A model generated the notes under the pieces. The model was not told the origin of the DNA. It searched no databases and saw nothing but the letters and a program-made list of their open reading frames with translations. From NCBI GenBank assembly GCA_963643465.1, contig CAVIJT010000006.1, forward strand, positions 62,001 through 126,000: a stretch of DNA of 64,000 nucleotides, given 5' to 3'. Source of the stretch: CAG-411 sp963643465. GTDB taxonomy: Bacteria > Bacillota > Clostridia > Lachnospirales > Lachnospiraceae. This document shows positions 15,710 to 25,033 of the stretch, in pieces (positions within the stretch are counted from its first letter, which is position 1; each line of letters starts with the position of its first letter). A program made the translations under genes and the position numbers.

Positions 15710-18280
15710 ATGTCTCACAAAATTTTTACAAACTGGAAACGAAACGCAAAACGTGCTGTGGCATTTACTTTAGCTGCTGCAACCGTTTCCACAACACCAA
15801 TGGATTTTTCTACTACAAGCACTGTAAAGGCTTCCACTTCATCTGAAGATGCGACTTCCTATGGTCGTTACAGCGAGCCTTTTACTTTAGACACGGATCA
15901 TGACGGAGTAGATGAAAATGTATGGAGTACCTTTACTTTTGGTACTTATCCTCAAAGTCAGGTAACAGATGAAGAAACATTGGCTAGCTTGGAAGAGATT
16001 TCTGAAAAGAAGTGGGTGGAATTAGACAATCCACTAACAGAAGCTCTTAATGAAGAAAAGAACTTATACTATACTGCTACTGTTAATGGAACCAAATATC
16101 TTCGTATGAAAATCGGAGATGCAAACTTTGGCTCTATGGAAGAAAATACAGGCTATTATCAATGGGATACAGACAGCGAATATCACTATTATGTATACGA
16201 GCCAATTACTTGGAGAATTCTCTCTTTAGAGGAAGACGGTACTGCTTTTGTAATTGCAGACACTAATTTGGATACTCAGCCATATTCTGCAAGCACTAGC
16301 GATGTTACTATAGATGGAAAGAGTATTCATCCATACCAGTGGAAATACAGCCTTCTTAGAGACTTTTTAAACGGATTTGAGGATGCTGCTAACGGATTTG
16401 GTTTTGATTATTCTACAGAGTACAATTTTATGGATATGGCATTCTCTGACGCAGAAAAAGAAAGCATTCTTTTAACCGAAGGCGTAGATAACACTTCCAG
16501 CTATTACAATTATTTTACCAGCTCATCTACAGATGATTATGTGTATCTTTTGTCTTACGCAGAATTAACAAACAAAGCATATGGATTTAGCAATGCCCTT
16601 TCTCGCCGCGCAAAGACTACCGATTACGCTTACCAAAAAGAGGCATACACCGCTTACGGATACAACTACTGGTGGCTTCGCTCTGCTGGAGATGCCCAAA
16701 GTCGTGTGATGAACATTGATGCACAAGGCGATATCCACAACGGTGGTCATAACGTAACAGATGTAGACATTGCTGTTCGTCCGGTTATGAACGTGGATTT
16801 ATCTACTTTATCTGATGAAAACTATGCTGGTTATGTAGATGAAAACCAATCCCATTACGTTGCAAAAGCAACTTTTGTATTAAATAATGAAACAGAACGT
16901 ATTGCATTAGCTGATGAATCTGGTTATATTATCCTTCCTTATGAATATGAGCAGGACGGATATGACTATAGTTATTATTACAACGGAAAGAGACTTAGAA
17001 GTTTTCCAGTTGTGTCTACCAATGACATTACTATTCAGGCAGTCCGCACAGTGCATGCTAACACAATTACCGTTTATTATAAGGCAAGTTCTTCTTGGTC
17101 TAACGCATATATTCATTATAAAACAGGAAACGGCAGTTGGACAAAAACTCCTGGTGTAAAAATGGAGGCAACTACAGAAGAAGACGGATATAATTACAAA
17201 TACGTGATTGACTGTGGAGATGAAACCACTGCAACAGTATGTTTTAACAACGGAAAGAACACTTGGGATTCTCAAAACGGTTCCAACTATAAATTAAAGG
17301 CACTTGGAGAATACGGAATTAAACATCATAATACATCTATTCAAACAATTTCCTTAACTCCTACTGCTACCCCAGTAGTTACAAATGCCCCTACACAGAC
17401 TCCTGTTGTTACAGAAACTCCTACTGCTACTCCTGTAGTTACGGATGCTCCTACACAGACTCCTGTTGTTACAGAAACTCCTACTGCTACTCCTGTTGTT
17501 ACAGAAACTCCTACCGCTACTCCTGTAGTTACGGATGCTCCTACACAGACTCCTGTTATTACAGAAACTCCTACCGCTACTCCTGTAGTTACAGAAGTTC
17601 CTACTACAAAGGAAATTGCTATTTACTATAATACTGGATGGGAAACACCTTATATCCATTACAAAGTAGGAAGCGGCTCTTGGACAACTGTTCCAGGTGT
17701 AAAAATGACAGCGACTTCTGAGCAAACAGGCTATACACACAAATATGTATTAACAACCGATTTAGACACAGAAAATATGACAGTATGTTTCAATAACGGA
17801 AACGGCAGTTGGGATTCTAAAAACGGAAACAATTATGTACTTTCCTTTAAAAATGGTACTGTCTTTGGAGTAAGCAACGGTTCCATTTCTACATTGGTGA
17901 CTGCAACTACTTCCCCTAGTGCTACACCAACCGTTACAGAAACACCAGTAGCCACAACAACACCTACGGAAACTCCAATTGAAAATACAGTTACTATTTA
18001 CTATTCTACTGGATGGAGCAGCCCATACATCCACTACACCAAGGGAAACAACCAGTGGACAGCTGTTCCAGGTGTAAAAATGGAGGCAACCTCTGAAGTA
18101 GATGGATATAACTTCAAATATGTAATACCAGTAGAAGACTCTACTACAAGCATAACTATGTGCTTTAATAATGGCAACAATAGTTGGGATTCTAAAAATG
18201 GAAGTAACTATACTTGCAATTTAACAAATGGCACTGCTTTCGGAGTGAAAAATGGCGTTATTACAAAGGTAACGAAGTAA
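15710..18280 (+). CDS. Secreted starch-binding protein with three CBM25/26-like modules
   Basis: An 856-residue secreted protein. The signal peptide covers about 1-40. A DUF6273-like domain at about 65-365 ends in WWLRSAGDAQ and AVRPVMNVDL, followed by a short repeat-like region. Three CBM25/26-type modules lie at about 452-530, 633-715 and 760-850, each with a YIHY strand, a PGVKM segment and a CFNNG..WDSxNGxNY motif. A Thr/Pro linker of eight 10-residue units (551-630) separates modules 1 and 2. No catalytic domain is seen, so it probably tethers starch at the surface for the pullulanase encoded nearby. No sorting signal is present; how it is retained is unclear. GAAAGGAG precedes the ATG. 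Confidence 0.8.
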   Translation: MSHKIFTNWKRNAKRAVAFTLAAATVSTTPMDFSTTSTVKASTSSEDATSYGRYSEPFTLDTDHDGVDENVWSTFTFGTYPQSQVTDEETLASLEEISEKKWVELDNPLTEALNEEKNLYYTATVNGTKYLRMKIGDANFGSMEENTGYYQWDTDSEYHYYVYEPITWRILSLEEDGTAFVIADTNLDTQPYSASTSDVTIDGKSIHPYQWKYSLLRDFLNGFEDAANGFGFDYSTEYNFMDMAFSDAEKESILLTEGVDNTSSYYNYFTSSSTDDYVYLLSYAELTNKAYGFSNALSRRAKTTDYAYQKEAYTAYGYNYWWLRSAGDAQSRVMNIDAQGDIHNGGHNVTDVDIAVRPVMNVDLSTLSDENYAGYVDENQSHYVAKATFVLNNETERIALADESGYIILPYEYEQDGYDYSYYYNGKRLRSFPVVSTNDITIQAVRTVHANTITVYYKASSSWSNAYIHYKTGNGSWTKTPGVKMEATTEEDGYNYKYVIDCGDETTATVCFNNGKNTWDSQNGSNYKLKALGEYGIKHHNTSIQTISLTPTATPVVTNAPTQTPVVTETPTATPVVTDAPTQTPVVTETPTATPVVTETPTATPVVTDAPTQTPVITETPTATPVVTEVPTTKEIAIYYNTGWETPYIHYKVGSGSWTTVPGVKMTATSEQTGYTHKYVLTTDLDTENMTVCFNNGNGSWDSKNGNNYVLSFKNGTVFGVSNGSISTLVTATTSPSATPTVTETPVATTTPTETPIENTVTIYYSTGWSSPYIHYTKGNNQWTAVPGVKMEATSEVDGYNFKYVIPVEDSTTSITMCFNNGNNSWDSKNGSNYTCNLTNGTAFGVKNGVITKVTK
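17360..17599 (+). repeat. Eight tandem 30-bp repeats (PTxTPVVTxx linker)
   Basis: Eight in-frame 30-bp units encode PTATPVVTET or PTQTPVVTDA-type decapeptides. Neighbouring units alternate between the two kinds, which suggests expansion in 60-bp steps. It forms the linker between CBM modules. Confidence 0.9.
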
Positions 18281-18310
18281 GACTCCTTTGCCGATACAAT
18301 ATTGAAACCA

Positions 18311-18339
18311 AAGCCTGAGGTTTTTCCTCAGGCTTTTTT
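18311..18339 (+). terminator. Terminator after the starch-binding gene
   Basis: AAGCCTGAGG pairs with CCTCAGGCTT around a 5-base loop and is followed by TTTTT. The NTase-kinase gene starts 18 bases later, so it relies on read-through or another promoter. Confidence 0.9.
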
Positions 18340-18356
18340 AGAAACGGAGGATATCT

Positions 18357-20462
18357 ATGAAAAAGTTTTACCCAAATGCAGAAAGTTTTTTGCAATTACT
18401 TTTTGAATCCCTCTATGCTCCTTATGGTACTTCCTATGCCTACCGAGGAGTAAGCTGGGAAATCCAGTATCGCTATGCCAGAGAATCCAACTTATTGGCA
18501 CTTACTTTGCCTTCTATAAAACGATTGGCAAAGACAGAAGAAATTGAAATAGATTTGCTTACCCGCTGGGAACAGGGCGCAAAAGAGGAACAAGATTTTT
18601 CCATGAATCAGCAAAAAGCTCTTTTGGAATTTCTACAAAAAGCAGAACAGGCACATCTTCCTTTTACCGTTTTTAAAGGATGTATATTGGCAGATTTGTA
18701 CCCAGATTCTACCATGCGATATTCCAAAGATACAGACTTGCTCATCAGCATTGAAGATACTTCTTTATTTTATCATTTTCTTGAAAATATGGGATATTTG
18801 CAGGAAGAAGGAAAATCCAAAGAACAAGTTCCCGTTTTTGTTCGCCCAAAACCATATCACAAAATAGAACTACATTATAGTCTTTGGGAAGAATACAATG
18901 GTCCTAAAATTCAGCAAATGAATACCTTGCACATTACAGATCCTTCCACCTTTGTGTCTTGCCAGGCGTTAGGACACAAAGTTCAAACACTTGGATATAC
19001 GGAGCATCTGTTTTATCTAATTTTTCATATTTGCAAACATGTGGTAACTGAGGCCGATACCTTCGGAGGTCTTGTGGATCTCACACTCTTTGTAAACCAT
19101 TACAAAGACAACATTGATTTTCCTCGTCTTTGGAAATGGTTGGAGCAACTTGGATATTCTTATTTTGCAGAATTGCTATTCAATTGCTCCATCCGATATC
19201 TGCGCATGGATTCTATTGCCATGGAAGGTCGCTCCACCCCATCTTACGAGGACGTAGGCTGTCTCATTACAGAATTTATCCGTGCCTGCACATTAAAACT
19301 GACTCCACATTATAATCGGTTGCTCTATGCAGTCATGACACTTTTTGTAGATGGTTCGGATGCCAATTACAATATATCGGAACAATTGGAGAAGCATAAA
19401 GACGAATACGAACCAATCCAAGAACGACTAGAAGAAAAACTAAAATTTGTCCATACTTTCCGATTAACAAGCAAGGAGTATTCCCTTGGAATAAAGGAGC
19501 CAATTTCACCAAAGAAACTGCCAGAAGTAGACCTTACAAAAGCAAAAAAGCAAGCATCTTACTTGTACACTGCCTACAATCTTACGATTGCATCTGACAT
19601 TGAAATGAAAGAATTGTTTCCAATTACGGACAGCAGCTTCCAAAAGGAAATGGCAGATATCTATATTCACTGTTCACCGGAACCAAACTATCTGATGAAT
19701 CCAGGCACTCAAAAAATCACCTCGGATTATATCTGGTTTGAAGTAGAATGTGGGAGATTGGTTTGCCGAAACGGCAATGAAACTATAGTAGAGACAAACA
19801 ATGAACCAAATCAAATGCAAGAAATGCGCCATTATATTGTCAGTCATGCCATGTGCTTTCTTATGTATATGCGCGGCATTTTACCATTACACAGTTCTTC
19901 TGTTGGTAACGATGAGGGTTCCATTACCCTGCTTGGAAACTGCGGTGCTGGGAAATCTACTTACTCCTCCCTCCTTCGAAAAAGAGGGTACAAACTTATG
20001 GCTGATGATGTGTCCGCCATTTCCATTAAAGATGGCACTCCTTATGTACGACTATCCATCCCACAGCAAAAATACACCGAAGACAGTGCCAGACAGGAAG
20101 GACTGTCTCTGGAGGAATTGGAATGTGTGGATGAAGGACGGGGAAAATATCGGCTATATCTGTCTAAAGATGATATGTGCGACCAACCAAAACCGGCAAC
20201 CGCTATGTTTGAATTGATACCGGATTACGAAAAGAATGAGCTTCGCATTGAGAAAATAGAAGGACTGGATGCGCTCCGTTTGCTGTCTAACTACCATTTT
20301 TCACAATATTTATCCAACCATAATGATGGTCTATCTGTGGAAATTTTTCAGACCATGGTAACCCTTGCGAAACAATGCTCCATTTACCGTATCTATCGTC
20401 CTACCAACCGAGATGCCAGAGAAGAAGTAATGGAACTAATTTTAAAACATAGTAGCAAGTAA
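18357..20462 (+). CDS. Nucleotidyltransferase / HPr-kinase-like fusion, RiPP-type tailoring enzyme
   Basis: A 701-residue protein. The N-terminal half (about 80-370) matches the NTP_transf_5 nucleotidyltransferase family: FKGCILADLYPDS near 103, then RYSKDTDLLI with the metal-binding DxD, and HKIELHYSLW. The C-terminal half (about 400-700) resembles HPr kinase/phosphorylase: LHSSSVG, the P-loop GNCGAGKST near 524-532, and the ADDVSAI motif near 545. The separate forms of these enzymes occur together in lasso-peptide and other RiPP clusters, where the kinase phosphorylates the peptide; here they are fused. The next gene encodes a small leader-like peptide. No lasso cyclase, RRE protein or protease is nearby. 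GGAGG is 8 bases upstream of the ATG. Confidence 0.75.
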   Translation: MKKFYPNAESFLQLLFESLYAPYGTSYAYRGVSWEIQYRYARESNLLALTLPSIKRLAKTEEIEIDLLTRWEQGAKEEQDFSMNQQKALLEFLQKAEQAHLPFTVFKGCILADLYPDSTMRYSKDTDLLISIEDTSLFYHFLENMGYLQEEGKSKEQVPVFVRPKPYHKIELHYSLWEEYNGPKIQQMNTLHITDPSTFVSCQALGHKVQTLGYTEHLFYLIFHICKHVVTEADTFGGLVDLTLFVNHYKDNIDFPRLWKWLEQLGYSYFAELLFNCSIRYLRMDSIAMEGRSTPSYEDVGCLITEFIRACTLKLTPHYNRLLYAVMTLFVDGSDANYNISEQLEKHKDEYEPIQERLEEKLKFVHTFRLTSKEYSLGIKEPISPKKLPEVDLTKAKKQASYLYTAYNLTIASDIEMKELFPITDSSFQKEMADIYIHCSPEPNYLMNPGTQKITSDYIWFEVECGRLVCRNGNETIVETNNEPNQMQEMRHYIVSHAMCFLMYMRGILPLHSSSVGNDEGSITLLGNCGAGKSTYSSLLRKRGYKLMADDVSAISIKDGTPYVRLSIPQQKYTEDSARQEGLSLEELECVDEGRGKYRLYLSKDDMCDQPKPATAMFELIPDYEKNELRIEKIEGLDALRLLSNYHFSQYLSNHNDGLSVEIFQTMVTLAKQCSIYRIYRPTNRDAREEVMELILKHSSK

Positions 20463-20463
20463 T

Positions 20464-20537
20464 ATGGTTACAGTTCAGCCTTGTAGAAATGATTGTGCAT
20501 GGCTAAACTGTTACATGAACTGTAACACTTTTGTTAT
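20464..20537 (+). terminator. Possible terminator / inverted-repeat region after the fusion gene
   Basis: GTTACAGTTCAGCC (from 20465) pairs imperfectly with GGCTAAACTGTTAC, and the right arm can pair alternatively with GAACTGTAAC. A TTTTGTT run follows. This suggests partial termination before the peptide gene's own promoter. Confidence 0.45.
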
Positions 20538-20542
20538 ATTTC

Positions 20543-20571
20543 TTGTAATATTTAATTTCTACTGCTATACT
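20543..20571 (+). promoter_or_regulatory. Promoter of the 62-residue peptide gene
   Basis: TTGTAA (20543-20548) and TATACT (20566-20571) are separated by 17 bases, with a TG one base before the -10 (extended -10). The peptide can therefore be made in excess over the enzyme, as is normal for precursor peptides. Confidence 0.7.
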
Positions 20572-20631
20572 GATACTATGAAGCGGATATATTATCACGA
20601 TTCGTAATACATAACTAAGGAGGTTTCTCAC

Positions 20632-20820
20632 ATGAAACAGTGGTCACAACCAGAAATTTTAGATTTAAAGATTACATTAACAGCAGGTTCTTTTAACGGA
20701 TTAGTATCAAATGAATTTGGTCAGTCTAAAAAGAGTGATGCAAACCACACACCAATTCCAGAGGTTACTTTCACTCCAGTTCCTTCTGTAGGACCAAGCG
20801 CAATTTTAGACAATATGTAA
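20632..20820 (+). CDS. Putative RiPP precursor peptide with lasso-type leader
   Basis: A 62-residue peptide behind a strong AAGGAGG site. Residues 4-9 read WSQPEI, matching the [Y/W]xxPx[LI] motif that RRE domains recognise in lasso-peptide leaders. Residues 14-19 read TLTAGS, like the conserved Thr just before the leader-core junction in paeninodin-type peptides. The part after Gly19 does not fit a lasso: no Asp/Glu lies at ring positions 7-9, and the C-terminus is proline- and threonine-rich (HTPIPEVTFTPVPSVGPS). Own promoter and terminator. Its neighbour is the NTase/kinase fusion. The precursor role is inferred from leader and context. Confidence 0.65.
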   Translation: MKQWSQPEILDLKITLTAGSFNGLVSNEFGQSKKSDANHTPIPEVTFTPVPSVGPSAILDNM

Positions 20821-20827
20821 AAAACAG

Positions 20828-20856
20828 AAAGCGGATGGCTATACCATCCGCTTTTC
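20828..20856. terminator. Terminator between the peptide and pullulanase genes
   Basis: AAAGCGGATGG pairs with CCATCCGCTTT around a 5-base loop, with T-rich flanks on both strands. It can end both convergent genes. Confidence 0.9.
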
Positions 20857-20863
20857 TTTATCC

Positions 20864-23800
20864 TTATCTATAATACGTTACCTTTTTTCTACGTCTTTTC
20901 TCTTTGTTTCCCTTAGAATTTCCAAAGAAAATGAGCAATAAAATTACAATGACGATTACCACAATTCCAACAATATACACCCAGTTGTCCACTTTATTAA
21001 GAGTATTCAATGCTTTTGATGTGGTACTTTCTTTTACTAGAACCATGGTAGAAATTTTGTCTACTGTTACTTTTCCACTTACTTTCTCTATGACTTTCGT
21101 TCCAGCCTGTTCTCCGTTAATATACACACTCCATGTATCTTTATCTGGTAAGTTTACGGAAATCTCTTCTGCATTACCATTATGAATCACCATAATTTCC
21201 TCTGCCACTTCATCATTTGGACTTCCAGTAATGGTATAGGCAATGGCATCGCCTTCTACCGCATCCGCTAAGAACGTAAGAGAATTCTGAATATCCTCTG
21301 TCTCCGTCATACGCAAAGCATTGTGTGCCTTGCGAAAAGCAATCAGTCCCTTGTAATATTCATATACATCTTTATTTTCGGTAAGAGAATCCCATTTCAA
21401 ACTATTTACAGCATCTGAAGAACTATAACTATTGGCATCATAGGTTTCTCCCTCTTTTTCACTTGGCTTAGTACGCAAAAATTCTTCTCCAGCCTGCATA
21501 AATGGGATACCCTGTGAAGTAAATGTCATTGCTGCTGCCAATTTATTCATGCTTACTTTGTCTTCTGCACTGGCATCTGCTGCGGATGCTTGTATTTTAT
21601 CCCAAAGAGTCAGATTATCGTGACAAGATACATAATTGATACATTGGGATGGCTCTGCCGCCCAGGCACTCTCTGATTTTGTCAATTTCTCCGTATCAAT
21701 CTGCTTATTCTCAGTTGCAGCTATAATTCCAAGTTTTACATCTTCCAAATAAGCATCATTTCCAGAAATAAATCCAGTGTCCAACTCATCAAACACATTA
21801 CCCTTAAGTCCATCTCTAAAATCATCACTAAAGGCTGCAATGCCTTCTAATTGTGAAATATTAGCCTTTACAGCACGAAGGGACTCGTCATAAGAAGAAT
21901 CTCCACCAGTCCATCCTTCTCCGTAAATCATAATACTAGGATCAATTTCATCCAGAGCCTCTCTTACTGCCTGCATCGTTTCCAAATCATGTACTCCCAT
22001 TAAGTCAAAACGGAAACCATCTACATGATACTCTGTTGCCCAATAAACTACGGAATCCACAATATATTTTCGCATCATGGAACGCTCAGAAGCTGTCTCA
22101 TTTCCACATCCGGAACCATTAGAGAACGAATCACCAGATTTTCGGTAATAATAATCTGGTACAATCTTCTGGAAATTTGAATCTTCTGTATTAAATGTAT
22201 GATTATATACCACATCCATAACTACTCGAATATCATTGTCATGAAGACTTTGTACCATCTGCTTATATTCATTCACACGAACATTTCCATCTGTTGGATC
22301 GGTAGAATAAGAACCTTCTGGCACATTATAGTTCTGTGGATCATATCCCCAGTTATATTGTGTCTTATCTCCAGTCTCATCCACCGACGCATAATCAAAA
22401 GATGGCATAATATGTACATGTGTCACACCAAGTTCTTTCAAATGATCCAATCCTGTTGACTCTCCTGCTGCGTTAGTAGTTCCTGTTTCTGTCAATCCTA
22501 AATAGGTTCCTTTATTTTCAATACCGGAACTATCATCACTGGAAAGATCTCGAATGTGCAATTCATAAATAACCGCATCTGTCATATTTCCAAATTCTGG
22601 TCTAGTGTCCTTGCTAAATCCATCCGGATCCGTAGACGCAAGATCTACAATCATAGCACGTTCCCCGTTAGCACCAGTTGTTCTTGCATATGGGTCTACC
22701 GCTTCATTGGTCTCTCCATCTACTGTCACACTGTAGGTATAGTACATATCCTTTCTATCCCCAATTGCTTCATAGGTCCAAGTTCCCTTTTCCCCACGCT
22801 GCATTGCCTGAGTTTCTATAAGGTTATCTCCAGTTCCTTCCTCATAGAAATTGATTTCTACATTAGAAGCTGTAGGCGCCCACAAACGAAAGTCTGTTTT
22901 TTCTTCTGTGTAAGTAGCTCCTAAATCATCCCCGTCATAAGTATATGCACTCTCAAATTCCTCTGTGGAAAATGCAGAACTTACTGAAATCTGGGTACTT
23001 ACATGCCCTTTCATATTAATGGTATAGGTATTACTAAAATCTACCTCTTCTTTCATAATCAGTTCTGCACTATTTTGTACCCCCGGATTTTGAGACCAAA
23101 CTTTTACAAGTTCATACTCTTTTCCATCCTGATCTGTAACGGAAAATTTATTTACTAAATTTTCTTTTGAAGTGTCCATCGTATCTGCAATGGAGAAACT
23201 AATTTCTTTGGCATTGATAAAGGATGCAGAAGAAATTACTGGCTGCTTTACCACATCCTTCTTATTATAGTACACTTCTTTATTTCCCTGCACTACATAC
23301 ACATCCAGCTTATTATTCTTTGCCCGCGTTAAGTCAATGATACGGTCACTGTCACAATCTCTGCTACCGTCCGCCATAGTAATCTGCAATCCCGCAGTTT
23401 TTGCTTTCTTTTTATTTTCATAGCCAATTTGGAATACTGCACCAAAATCATCGGTCTTTTGTACCTGATAACTTCCGCCATCTTCCTCACCAATCCAAGA
23501 AAATGCCTGTACCTGTTTATATTTTTTATCAAAATCATAAAAATGTACATTAATCTTTAACGCATTGTTCTTGTTATACACTTCCTGTCTCTGCTTATCC
23601 AGTTTTTTCACATCATAGCTGGTTGCTCCAGCTGGTGCTTTGGTTTGGATTTTTTTCTTTCCGCTGGTAAGCCAAATTTCTGTAGTACCTGCTCCTACTT
23701 CTACAAATCGGTCCTCCTCTACATCTTTGGCCTCCCATTCATTCAATCGAACGATAAAACCAACTTTACCTGCACTGGAAACATTGCATACCGCAACCTT

Positions 23801-24022
23801 TCCATAGGAATCCTCCCCAGTAAAATCCACTTGCTTTCCGTCTTTTCCGTCCTCCCATACCCAGAGATTCCATCCATCATAATTGTCATCTTCACGACCA
23901 CCATAATGAATGATCAAGGTACTAGACGCCGCATGTACTGTCATAAATGGTACTGTTTGCCCAATTATCATAGAAACAGCCATGATACATGCTAAAAGCA
24001 TTGCCGTTAGTTTCTTTCCCAT
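20864..24022 (-). CDS. Membrane-anchored type I pullulanase
   Basis: A 1052-residue secreted GH13 enzyme that cleaves alpha-1,6 bonds of pullulan and amylopectin. Order: signal peptide (1-31), CBM41-type starch-binding module (about 35-130), a second CBM41-like segment (about 155-250), a CBM48-like region (about 350-450) and the GH13 barrel. The type I motif YNWGYDPQNY is followed by DVVYNH (about 600), GFRFDLMG with the nucleophile Asp (about 667), YGEGW with the acid/base Glu (about 697) and SCHDNLTLWD (about 795). A C-terminal helix (about 1012-1035) and a basic tail RRRKK anchor it in the membrane. It pairs functionally with the starch-binding protein at 15710. Confidence 0.93.
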   Translation of the reverse strand: MGKKLTAMLLACIMAVSMIIGQTVPFMTVHAASSTLIIHYGGREDDNYDGWNLWVWEDGKDGKQVDFTGEDSYGKVAVCNVSSAGKVGFIVRLNEWEAKDVEEDRFVEVGAGTTEIWLTSGKKKIQTKAPAGATSYDVKKLDKQRQEVYNKNNALKINVHFYDFDKKYKQVQAFSWIGEEDGGSYQVQKTDDFGAVFQIGYENKKKAKTAGLQITMADGSRDCDSDRIIDLTRAKNNKLDVYVVQGNKEVYYNKKDVVKQPVISSASFINAKEISFSIADTMDTSKENLVNKFSVTDQDGKEYELVKVWSQNPGVQNSAELIMKEEVDFSNTYTINMKGHVSTQISVSSAFSTEEFESAYTYDGDDLGATYTEEKTDFRLWAPTASNVEINFYEEGTGDNLIETQAMQRGEKGTWTYEAIGDRKDMYYTYSVTVDGETNEAVDPYARTTGANGERAMIVDLASTDPDGFSKDTRPEFGNMTDAVIYELHIRDLSSDDSSGIENKGTYLGLTETGTTNAAGESTGLDHLKELGVTHVHIMPSFDYASVDETGDKTQYNWGYDPQNYNVPEGSYSTDPTDGNVRVNEYKQMVQSLHDNDIRVVMDVVYNHTFNTEDSNFQKIVPDYYYRKSGDSFSNGSGCGNETASERSMMRKYIVDSVVYWATEYHVDGFRFDLMGVHDLETMQAVREALDEIDPSIMIYGEGWTGGDSSYDESLRAVKANISQLEGIAAFSDDFRDGLKGNVFDELDTGFISGNDAYLEDVKLGIIAATENKQIDTEKLTKSESAWAAEPSQCINYVSCHDNLTLWDKIQASAADASAEDKVSMNKLAAAMTFTSQGIPFMQAGEEFLRTKPSEKEGETYDANSYSSSDAVNSLKWDSLTENKDVYEYYKGLIAFRKAHNALRMTETEDIQNSLTFLADAVEGDAIAYTITGSPNDEVAEEIMVIHNGNAEEISVNLPDKDTWSVYINGEQAGTKVIEKVSGKVTVDKISTMVLVKESTTSKALNTLNKVDNWVYIVGIVVIVIVILLLIFFGNSKGNKEKRRRKKVTYYR

Positions 24023-24057
24023 GTTCTCATTCTCCTTTTCAAGTTATTTCTCTTATT

Positions 24058-24085
24058 ATTTTACCACACTTTAAATAAAGCGCAA
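24058..24085 (-). promoter_or_regulatory. Pullulanase promoter
   Basis: On the minus strand TTGCGC (24080-24085) and TAAAAT (24058-24063) are 16 bases apart, 36 bases before the ATG. No catabolite-repression site was recognised with confidence. Confidence 0.5.
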
Positions 24086-24140
24086 GCACACTCCAAGCCA
24101 GACATATTTCCAAAAATTCCAACAAATATTTCTGCTACAA

Positions 24141-24170
24141 AAGACCGGAAAGCCTAAACTTTCCGGTCTT
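24141..24170. terminator. Terminator of the coiled-coil gene
   Basis: A 12-bp perfect stem, AAGACCGGAAAG with CTTTCCGGTCTT, around a 6-base loop, with T runs on both sides. Confidence 0.88.
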
Positions 24171-24184
24171 TTTCATGTTCGTTC

Positions 24185-24772
24185 TTATATGGATGCAGAA
24201 ATGACATTTACATAATTTCCAGTTCCATTCATCTCATCAAATAACTCCACAGCCTTCTGGGAAGCACTATATAATTGTACCTTCTTATTAGCACTTTTTA
24301 TACTGGTATGTAACTGGGTGTATTCATCCATCTTACGCAAATTTTTCTCATGTATATATTTGTTCATCAACTGTGTCACTTCATCTATATCGCCTTCTGC
24401 CTTTGCAGCTTCCATTTGACGCTGCAAATCACTTTCATAACGTAACTTTCGAATCTTATTGTTACACATCACCTGAATATTTTGCAAGTAATCCAATGAA
24501 CGCTGCTTCTTCATCTCAGTCATATCACTGTTCTCAATTTCTAACTTTTTATCCTTTAAACTCTCTTTAATATCCTCTACATTAGAAACAGTCTCTGCAT
24601 CTACTAAATTCTGCATCTCTTTCTCTATTAAAATCTTTTTATATTTCTGTTTTTCTTCTTCCTGCTGTTCAAAAGAATTGGCATCCTGCTTACTTTCTAC
24701 TCTCTTGTAATAAGACACCTCATGCAATGATTTCATTGGAACATTCCTTGTTCCTGACATTATGTTTACCAT
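24185..24772 (-). CDS. Hypothetical helical, coiled-coil-rich protein
   Basis: A 195-residue protein I do not recognise. It is highly charged (E, K, Q), predicted almost wholly helical, and has heptad-like stretches at about 35-75 and 85-165. There is no signal peptide, membrane helix or cysteine pattern. Its beginning, MVNIMSGTRN, is hydrophobic and its end, NVISASI, is non-helical. GGGAGG lies 7 bases before the ATG and a strong terminator follows, so it is a real single-gene unit. It could be a structural or scaffold protein; nothing nearby tells. Confidence 0.7.
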   Translation of the reverse strand: MVNIMSGTRNVPMKSLHEVSYYKRVESKQDANSFEQQEEEKQKYKKILIEKEMQNLVDAETVSNVEDIKESLKDKKLEIENSDMTEMKKQRSLDYLQNIQVMCNNKIRKLRYESDLQRQMEAAKAEGDIDEVTQLMNKYIHEKNLRKMDEYTQLHTSIKSANKKVQLYSASQKAVELFDEMNGTGNYVNVISASI

Positions 24773-25033
24773 AATAATCCCTCCCTGCTGTCTTTATTCT
24801 TATCGGTAACAACCCCTAAATATGTTACCTTTTTATTACATTTTTTAAATTTCTTTTAATTTTTGTACACTTTAGTTATAAACGTGCCTTTTTTCATTTC
24901 CATTTTATGCACTTTTTCTCCATTTATTGGAATTTCCCTTTTTCTTGAAAAACATATACAAATTGATTACAATTATAGCTGATGCGACTATTTTGCATGT
25001 AATATTCACTATTTTTTAAGGAGAGGAACATCT

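Noticed and set aside
20632..20820. Calling the 62-residue peptide a true lasso peptide
   Set aside because: The leader motif fits, but no Asp/Glu falls at core positions 7-9 and no cyclase or protease gene is nearby.
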